From the NCBI GenBank assembly GCA_012032075.1, contig JAAURU010000273.1, positions 1-5,419 of the forward strand: a DNA stretch of 5,419 bases, given 5' to 3'. The DNA is from Flavobacterium sp. GTDB lineage: Bacteria; Bacteroidota; Bacteroidia; Flavobacteriales; Flavobacteriaceae. This document shows positions 1 through 5,419 of the stretch, piece after piece; within the stretch, counting starts at the first letter, position 1; the number at the start of each line of letters is the position of its first letter. Under the pieces are notes generated by a model, which worked only from the letters and a program-made list of their open reading frames with translations, was not told the DNA's origin and made no database searches. The position numbers were made by a program, and so were the translations under genes.

Positions 1-57
1 GAACATCTTTTAAACTATCATCGTCTAATCTTTATAAGTAAACTCTAAATTTTCCAT
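1..57 (-). CDS. Start of an unidentified gene, runs off the left edge (frameshifted)
   Basis: An ATG at 57-55 follows the deacetylase TGA (61-59) after a single base, the spacing expected of a co-translated downstream gene. The frame reads MENLEFTYKD and then meets TAG at 27-25. Adding one base to the short A/T run at 27-28 removes the stop and gives MENLEFTYKDLDDDSLKDV, which stays open to the edge. That is a plausible acidic, soluble N-terminus with no signal peptide. Fewer than 20 residues are visible, so no family can be named. The position only says it belongs to the same transcription unit as the deacetylase. The need for a one-base correction in a homopolymer matches the other breaks in this window. 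The alternative, a non-coding tail after the deacetylase, cannot be excluded. Confidence 0.4.
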
Positions 58-58
58 A

Positions 59-1049
59 TCAAATATATTTTCCCTTTAATAAATATAGTAATTGCATCTT
101 AAAATTTACATAAGGATTCATCACAAATCTGTTTTTTGCAGTTGCTTCATTTTTATCTTTTTCAGCATTATAATCTAATAAAAGAGATTTGGAAATACCA
201 ATTTCTTTGCAATAGTTTACTAGTTCAGAGTTATAGATTCCAAAGGGAAATGCAAATTCTAAAATAGGTTTCGTACAAATTTTCTCTAGAATTTCTTTTC
301 CTTTTAAAATTTCAAATTTTGCTTCTTCGATTAAAATTTCGACTAAATTAGCGTGCGTATAACTGTGTGAGACCAATTGTTAAAAAGAGGATTTTTAGCT
401 ATTTTGTTTAATATTGGTTATCATTCATTAATTGCCAATAATCATCTAATGGCTTTTTTTGAATACTTTTCCATTCTTCATCGAAGATCGTAAATAACGG
501 TTTTATCTCATCAAAAGTTAGTTTTTTACATCTATCTTTTAAAGAAACACCTTTGAAAACAAACTCGTTTTTTCTGTTTTTAATATAATGATTTTTTTCA
601 AATATAATTTCATTCTTAGAAGTGTAAAAAGAGACTAAATCTAAAAAATCTGGCCATAAAAAATCAACAATATCCCAAATTGTAGTGATAAAAAAAGTAG
701 CTGAAACTCCATACTTTTCTAAAATAGGCACCGCATATTTATAATTATTTAAATAGCCATCATCAAAGGTTATAGTTATATTTAGTGTATTTGGTTTGAA
801 CTTTTTATTGTAAAAATCATCTAATGAAATTACATTATAATGTTTAGCGATGTATTGAATAAATTGATCAAAAAAATCTTTAGAATGAAATCTACTATTG
901 TATTTGGTTTCTCCAACTTCGTCAATACCATGAAAAACTAAAATTCGCTCGCCATAACGGTTTTTTAGCAACCTATTTCCAAAACCTAGTTTAAGCAAAA
1001 GAGTGTTTAAAAGTAAAAAAGAACGATATTTTATTTTAATCCAAATCAT
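59..1049 (-). pseudogene. Polysaccharide deacetylase family protein (NodB homology), frameshifted
   Basis: NodB-type (carbohydrate esterase 4) deacetylases are metal enzymes that remove N- or O-acetyl groups from glycans. The ATG at 1049-1047 opens 213 residues with a hydrophobic stretch at about 11-23, an ILVFHG segment (34-41), the metal-site motif TFDDG (94-98) and GVSATFFI (114-121). The frame then stops at 410-408. The rest lies at 59-376 in another frame and carries the second metal motif, SHSYTH (H-x3-H), and FAFPFG. Three indels bridge the halves: a missing base near 411-416, an extra base near 380-382 and an extra base near 369-372. Repair gives IAKNPLFTIGSHSYTH across the junction and a protein of about 329 aa, a normal length, with HxxxH near 228-232. 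The start overlaps the upstream remnant by 14 nt, and the next gene begins one base after the stop. A role in surface-glycan or glycolipid processing is inferred. As written, no single product carries both metal motifs; sequencing error is as likely as true inactivation. Confidence 0.85.
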
Positions 1050-1230
1050 TATTTGATTTAATAGTTAAATTATTAAATAAAGTTGTAATCATTTTTCTAA
1101 AAGAATCTTTTGAAACTTCGTAAATGTAAGGATTCCAATTCTGAACACCAATTTTATTGACTTCAAAAAGGTTGTTTTTTGATAAACTTTTCCCAATAAC
1201 AAGTTGCTTTACTATATTTGTTATTATATA
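1036..1230 (-). pseudogene. C-terminal remnant of an unidentified protein
   Basis: A minus-strand frame is open for 64 codons and ends at TAA 1038-1036, overlapping the deacetylase start by 14 nt. Such an overlap is typical of adjacent operon genes and is the main reason to believe it. The tail contains KIGVQNWNPYIYEVSK followed by SFRKMI, aromatic-rich and protein-like. I do not recognise the family. There is no ATG, GTG or TTG near the 5' end, and TGA at 1233-1231 closes the frame. Upstream of about 1185 another frame also looks coding (SKATCYWEKFIKKQPF) and joins the first if one T of the run near 1175-1180 is removed, so an indel may lie there too. Either way the gene has no room: the plus-strand radical SAM gene begins about 15 bases away. 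It is therefore probably the 3' end of a gene whose front was lost or displaced. Confidence 0.45.
1213..1220 (+). promoter_or_regulatory. Possible Bacteroidota -7 element (TAnnTTTG)
   Basis: TATATTTG matches the TAnnTTTG -7 consensus of the Bacteroidota primary sigma factor and lies about 25 nt before the proposed start of the plus-strand radical SAM gene, the only gene on that strand. I see no TTG/TTTG at the usual distance of about 19 bp upstream; the nearest are too close (about 1204) or too far (about 1178). In sequence this AT-rich, a chance match is quite possible. Confidence 0.25.
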
Positions 1231-1244
1231 TCAATTCCCTTGAA

Positions 1245-2642
1245 ATGAACAGTACTTCTATACAATCCCAAAGCCGTGTTTTTTGACATGCCTTTAGCAT
1301 TATTAGCAATTGGCTCTGTATTGGATTCTGAACGTTATGAAGTGATTATTGTGGATGGTAGAATTGATGAGAGTCCTTTGGAGACACTAAAAAAACATCT
1401 TGAAAGCGCAGTTTGTTTGGGTGTGACGGCATTAACGGGAAGTCCTTTAAAGATGCGCTTTACATTTCTTCTGAAGTAAAAAAAATGTGAGAAAATCTAC
1501 CAATTATTTGGGGAGGTTGGCACACTTCGCTTTTTCCTGAACAAACTTTACACGACAAAAAAAACATTGATATTACCGCTCAAGGTCAAGGCGAAGAAAC
1601 ATTTAAAGAATTAGTAGAGGCAATTGCCAACAATCAACCTATAGAAATGATAAAAGGAATTTGCTATAGAAATGAAAATGGACAAGTTATTAAAAATCTA
1701 GCAAGAACCATTTTACCTATGGATACTTTTTCTGATGTGAATTATGAGTTAATTGATGTAGAAAAGTATTTTCAGAAAAAAGGCAGAAGACAATTGGATT
1801 ATATTTCTTCCACTGGTTGTCATTTTAGATGTACTTTTTGTGCTGATCCTTTTGTTTATGAAAGAAAATGGACAGCCATTTCTGCTGAAATTATGGTAGA
1901 AAAATTAGCCGAACTACATAAAAAATATCAATTTACCGATTTAAATTTACAAGACGAAACCTATTTTACATTTAGAAATAGAGTTGTAGAAATTGCCGAA
2001 AGATTAATTGAAAAAACTTAAATATAACTTGGGCTGCCACAATGAGAGCTGATCAAGGCTCTAGATTAAGTGAAGAAGATTTTGAAACTTGCGCCAAATC
2101 TGGTTTAAGACGATTGCTAATTGGGGTGGAAAGCGGGTCACAAGAAATGATGGATTGGTTAAAAAAAGACATCAAGATGGAGCAGGTTTATACCTGTGCC
2201 GAGCGTTGTAAAAAACACAATATTGCTGTTATTTTTCCTTTTATTGTTGGATTTCCCGATGAAAGTGATAAAAGTGTAAGGAGTACAATCAGTATGGTAA
2301 AAGAACTAAATCAAATGCATCCCAATTTTTCAACACCAATATTTTATTTCAAACCCTATCCAGGTTCTACTATCACAGATGATGTAATTAAAAAAGGTTA
2401 TGTTTTACCAAAAACAATTTACGAATGGTCTGATTTTGATTATATTGGCTCGTCTGGACCATAGGTTAGCGAAGAAAAATATGCTTTTTTTGAAAATTTT
2501 AAATTCTATTTAAAATTAGGGTTTACTAAGCAAAGACTGATATTCAAACCGTTGCAAAGTTAAGATGCAAATATGACTTTTTTTCGTTCTCTATTGAAAA
2601 AAAATATTCGAAAAAATCGCTCCAAAAAAAGAACTTTCTTAA
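1245..2642 (+). pseudogene. B12-binding domain radical SAM protein, with multiple frameshifts and two in-frame stops
   Basis: This architecture pairs an N-terminal cobalamin-binding Rossmann domain with a radical SAM barrel that makes a 5'-deoxyadenosyl radical from a 4Fe-4S cluster; many members are C- or P-methylases. The start reads M-TVLLYNPKAVFFDMPLALL, and the B12-type domain includes IIWGGWH and GQGEETF. Cluster cysteines are at codons 1818, 1830 and 1839 (CHFRCTFC). Later come IGVESGSQEMM and PFIVGFPDES, typical of the barrel. Five one-base indels are needed: an extra A at 1248-1249, and missing bases in the runs at 1449-1451, 2018-2019, 2528-2529 and 2597-2604. TGA 1488-1490 and TAG 2462-2464 interrupt the frame, probably replacing Trp (the second reads SSGP-stop-VSEEKY). 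Repair gives about 466 aa ending IFEKIAPKKELS, a normal length. The stop overlaps that of the convergent methyltransferase. The ATG at 1245 is chosen because VLLYNP is the usual first strand of these proteins; the GTG at 1276 would cut into the domain. The substrate is unknown. Confidence 0.85.
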
Positions 2643-3364
2643 TAATGCGAGTACTGTAACCACATAAAAGGAGAATTGTTCCTGTTAAAAAAATTATAGA
2701 ACCTATTTTTGGAAGGTTGATACCTTATTTTAAAATCAGAAATTGCATCTGTAGAATGATGAAAATAGAAATTTGACATTTCAGGGTAACCTAATGTTTT
2801 GTAATATGTATTTGTTCTTTCTTTCGCATTACTAATTTCTTCGTTTTTATAAAAAGGACTATCAATTATATGTATTTCACCATCAGATACTAAACATGAT
2901 TTTAATTTGTCCAATAATTGCTTAAAATTTGGAAAATATTGTATGCAAGCATTAAGTGTAATAATGTTGAATTGCTTTTCAAATTTTGTTATTTTAAAAA
3001 TATCTCCATAAAAAAACTGTAAATTTTCTTTATTAAAAACACGACTTGCCTGCTCTAATTCAATTTTATTTATGTCAAGGCCTATCACTTTAGAATTTTC
3101 AATCTGACTTAACATATGTGAAAACCATCCATTGCCACAACCTATATCTAATATTTGCAAAGATTCTTTTTTATTTTTTAAATAGTTGAATATCATACCA
3201 GAAGATTGTTGCCTAATTCTCCATTCTTTATGGTTGGGATTACTTTTTGTAGTATAAGGTAATTTTTCAACTTCTGAATCTGTTAAGATTCTATTTTCTT
3301 TCGTACGAATTTCAATATATTTATCTGAGAAATCATTATTTGTTTCCGTTAAGTAAACTACCAT
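2639..3364 (-). CDS. Class I SAM-dependent methyltransferase
   Basis: This is an intact 241-aa frame and the only undamaged full-length gene here. It has the Rossmann methyltransferase order: motif I ILDIGCGNGW (71-80) binding SAM; the acidic end of the second strand in VIGLDIN (93-99); GDIF (120-123), probably near the adenine; NIITLNACIQYF (133-144) as motif II; and a late strand GEIHIIDSPF (162-171). There is no signal peptide or membrane segment, so it should be cytosolic. The first 50 residues (LTDSEVEKLPYTTKSNP) form a short N-terminal extension probably involved in substrate choice. The ATG lies 8 nt after the stop of the radical SAM gene at 3373, so the two are probably co-transcribed; there is no clear ribosome binding site. 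The end meets the convergent plus-strand gene with overlapping stops. A small-molecule or sugar O-/N-methyltransferase fits best, but the acceptor cannot be deduced. Confidence 0.9.
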   Translation of the reverse strand: MVVYLTETNNDFSDKYIEIRTKENRILTDSEVEKLPYTTKSNPNHKEWRIRQQSSGMIFNYLKNKKESLQILDIGCGNGWFSHMLSQIENSKVIGLDINKIELEQASRVFNKENLQFFYGDIFKITKFEKQFNIITLNACIQYFPNFKQLLDKLKSCLVSDGEIHIIDSPFYKNEEISNAKERTNTYYKTLGYPEMSNFYFHHSTDAISDFKIRYQPSKNRFYNFFNRNNSPFMWLQYSHY

Positions 3365-3372
3365 TTCTTGTC

Positions 3373-4736
3373 TTATTTATTTAAAAACATCAATCCACTA
3401 AGTATTATGGATTTTGATTTGTGTTTTATCGCTTTTATTAAGGATTTATTTCTGCTTGATTCCACCTCATTTACCACTTTACTTACTGCATAATCATAAT
3501 ATTTTCTAGAATAGGTTCTTTTAAAATCAATATCTCTGTCGGTTGAGGTTTCCCAATTTGGTTGCTTTATTATTTTATCTTCAATTTCATTATATAAACT
3601 GGTTCCTTTTATAGGATAAGCAATTGTGATTGTATATTCAGTAGGATTGGCTTCTTTTAAATACTTTATGGTTTTGTCAATATCTTCTTCGGTTTCTCCA
3701 GGATAACCTAACATAACAAAAGTTCCTGTTTCAATTCCTAAAGCATTAGTATTTTGAATCATTTTTTTTACATGATTAATATCTACGCGTCTGTCCATTA
3801 AATCAATTATTTTTGAGAACCACTTTCGGCACCAATCCAAATTCTGAAACAGCCAGCTTCTTTCAACAATCTTAAGATCTCATCATTTAATCGTTCGGCT
3901 CTAGTAATACATTCAAATCCAATTTGAGCATTTTGCTTAACTACTTCTTCATGGAAAGCAGTTAACCATTTATGACTAATGGTAAAAACATCATCCACAA
4001 ACCAAATCGCATCTGGATTGTATTTTTCTTTTAGCATTTTCATTTCAGTCGCTACTTGTTCCGCTGGTCGTCTTCTATAACTTTGACCATAAACTGCTGT
4101 GCTACACCATTTGCAAGTATAAGGACAACCTCTTTGGGTTGAAATAGTCATCGAACTTTGGCCATGATTGTTTTTCCAAGTATCCAAATACTGCTGCATA
4201 TTGATGGCTTCTCTATTGGGTAATGGCAATTCATCTAGTTCTTTAAATTTTGTTCGGGCTTGGGTTTGAACTACTTTTCCTTTGTCTATAAAAGCAATAC
4301 CGTTTATTTCATTGTAATTTGTGTTATTAATTATAGCATTGTATAATTCGTAAGTAGTTTCTTCACCTTCACCAATGACTAAAAAATCGGCTCCTGCTTT
4401 TAGGTAGTTTTCAATATTATACGAAACATCTGGTCCACCAAGCACAATTTTTGGATGATTAAATTTTTCAGTTTTGACAATTTTAATCAGCTTAATGACT
4501 TCAATTTTGGTCATTAAATTGGTGTAAATACAAATGACTTTTGGTTTTTTTTCTAAAATAAATTGGAGTTGGCTTTCCTTATTTGAAAAAGTACTATCAA
4601 ATACGTCATTAGGAATGTTTTTAGTAATTAAATAAGCAGACACATACAACAACCCTAAAGGAGGATAGGGTTTCATTATCTTTTGTTCCTTAAGATCATC
4701 CGATAAATAATAAGCATGTGTAAATAGAATACTCAT
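3373..4736 (-). pseudogene. B12-binding domain radical SAM protein, single frameshift
   Basis: It has the same architecture as the plus-strand gene but a clearly different sequence. The start MSILFTHAYYLSDD leads into a cobalamin-binding-type domain with PYPPLGLLYVSAY (24-36), IVLGGPD (97-103) and VIGEGEE (120-126). I see no DxHxxG motif supplying a lower axial His ligand, which is usual in this class. Radical SAM cysteines are C204, C208 and C211 (CPYTCKWC). IWFVDD (244-249) and IGAESGSQ (301-308) are barrel strands near the SAM site, and FVMLGYPGETEEDI follows. The frame breaks right after GAESGSQK because the T run at 3810-3814 is one base short; with six bases it reads GSQKIIDLMDRRV and continues to the stop at 3373, giving about 454 aa. 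A single break at a homopolymer suggests a working gene with a sequence error. The ATG overlaps the upstream methyltransferase stop (ATGA), implying translational coupling, and another methyltransferase follows after 8 nt. Substrate and reaction are unknown. Confidence 0.87.
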
Positions 4737-5419
4737 TTTTTTTGCAAGATTATAATATAATGATCAGCATATTTTGAAAGAAATGATTGGTTCTTGATTT
4801 TGTTTTCCAAATAATTTAAAATGTTAAGAAAACGACTCTTATTCTGAAAAAATGGTTCTAAATAAGAAGGTGGAATAAATAACCCAATAGGGTTACATTC
4901 GACCAAATTAAATTTTGTTTGTGCTAAATTTACAATATCTTTTGGATTATAATAATAGGTGGGTACATTTTCTCCATCAACATTAGCCATAACAACTTCT
5001 TTTTTCCGTCTAAAAGCTATGGATAACTTTCCTTTGAAAAGAAAATAGGCTTGCTCCCAAAGTGTGTTTTTTGGCATGATTACCAAGGCTAATTTCCCAT
5101 TTTTAGTAAGATGATTTGAAATATTCAAAAAGAAATGTTGTAATTCTTTTTTGGGTAAACAATTCAAACCACCAAAATTAGAAAAAACAAGGTCAAATGC
5201 TCCTAAATTCATTTTCTCATCTAGTAAAGTGATATCTAGTTGGTCAAAAGTTAAGATTTTGATAGTTGTTTTTTGTTTTCCCAATAGCTATCATGTTTTC
5301 AGAAATATCTGTTGCTAGAATTTTAAAATTTTGTTGCGCTAACCAAATAGCATCTTCACCAGTGCCACAATTAATTTCTAGTATATCTTTACAATCCTTT
5401 ACATGTTTGGTAAGTGCTT
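4733..5419 (-). pseudogene. Class I SAM-dependent methyltransferase, N-terminus cut by right edge, frameshifted
   Basis: Reading in from the right edge, the frame gives ALTKHVKDCKDILEINCGTG, then EDAIWLAQQNFKILATDISE. That is motif I (EINCGTG, a variant with Asn at the first glycine position, about 5358-5378) and the acidic residue that holds the SAM ribose. The frame is lost near 5280-5285, where one extra base sits in the GGG run on the coding strand; removing it gives MIAIGKQKTT and leads into the remaining 183 residues. These hold FDLVFSNFGGLNC (motif II region), GKLALVIMP (a late core strand), an inserted segment with NVPTYYYNP, and GLFIPPSYLEPFF before the end. The TGA overlaps the ATG of the radical SAM gene by 4 nt, so the two are probably translated together and may act in one pathway. 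It resembles methyltransferases of small metabolites or lipids more than those of RNA or protein, but the acceptor is not evident. A TTG start at 5284 would lack the SAM site and is not credible. Confidence 0.82.

Noticed and set aside
59..1049. Two separate deacetylase-like genes (59-376 and 408-1049).
   Set aside because: Each half has only part of the NodB motifs, the second would need a TTG start at 376 inside the metal motif, and the halves join into one normal-length protein after single-base repairs.
1488..2464. TGA and TAG read as Trp or another amino acid (stop recoding or selenocysteine) in the plus-strand radical SAM gene.
   Set aside because: Both TGA and TAG would need to be recoded, the other genes use TAA and TGA as ordinary stops, and I see no selenocysteine insertion hairpin after the TGA. 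Mutation or base-calling error is simpler.
2629..2642. Small inverted repeat AAGAA-CT-TTCTT between the convergent genes as a terminator.
   Set aside because: The stem is five A/T-dominated pairs with a two-base loop, too weak and short for an intrinsic terminator, and it lies in coding sequence.
3373..4736. Programmed frameshifting at the A-run slippery site after GAESGSQK in the minus-strand radical SAM gene.
   Set aside because: There is no obvious downstream pseudoknot or stimulatory site, the family is normally one continuous frame, and the same kind of homopolymer break recurs throughout the window.
1..5419. CRISPR arrays, tRNA or rRNA genes, insertion sequences, phage genes or riboswitches such as a cobalamin riboswitch.
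   Set aside because: No regularly spaced repeats, cloverleaf, transposase-like frame or conserved riboswitch core was seen, and the few non-coding bases leave no room for most of these.

Overview
This is an AT-rich window that reads like a Bacteroidota genome, most probably a Flavobacteriaceae member. The clues are low G+C, long A/T homopolymers, no clear Shine-Dalgarno sequences before the starts, one TAnnTTTG-type -7 element, and protein sequences rich in Lys, Asn, Ile and Phe. The assignment comes from reading the sequence, not from a database match.

Layout from right to left. On the minus strand: a class I SAM-dependent methyltransferase cut by the right edge (4733-5419); a B12-binding-type radical SAM enzyme (3373-4736), whose start overlaps the methyltransferase stop by 4 nt; and a second class I methyltransferase (2639-3364), the only intact full-length gene. 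Converging on it from the plus strand is a second, different B12-binding-type radical SAM enzyme (1245-2642); the two stop codons overlap. To its left the minus strand resumes with an unidentified C-terminal remnant (1036-1230), a NodB-type polysaccharide deacetylase (59-1049) and the first codons of another gene (1-57). Minus-strand genes are tightly packed, with overlaps of 4 and 14 nt and gaps of 8 and 1 nt, so they look like one or two operons with the plus-strand enzyme between them. No stretch over 300 bases lacks a gene.

Nearly every gene except the 2639-3364 methyltransferase is broken. By matching frames by eye I place 11 single-base indels and two in-frame stops in 5.4 kb. About nine of the indels fit a one-base change in a homopolymer run, usually a missing base. 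Repairing them restores full-length proteins with all family motifs: deacetylase about 329 aa, plus-strand radical SAM about 466 aa, minus-strand radical SAM about 454 aa. This points to homopolymer-prone sequencing or assembly rather than long decay. The two stops at probable Trp codons and the orphan C-terminus are less easily explained that way.

Two radical SAM enzymes of the cobalamin-binding architecture, two SAM methyltransferases and a carbohydrate deacetylase together suggest a locus that makes or decorates a surface glycan, glycolipid or other secondary metabolite. The chemistry and substrate cannot be read from the sequence.
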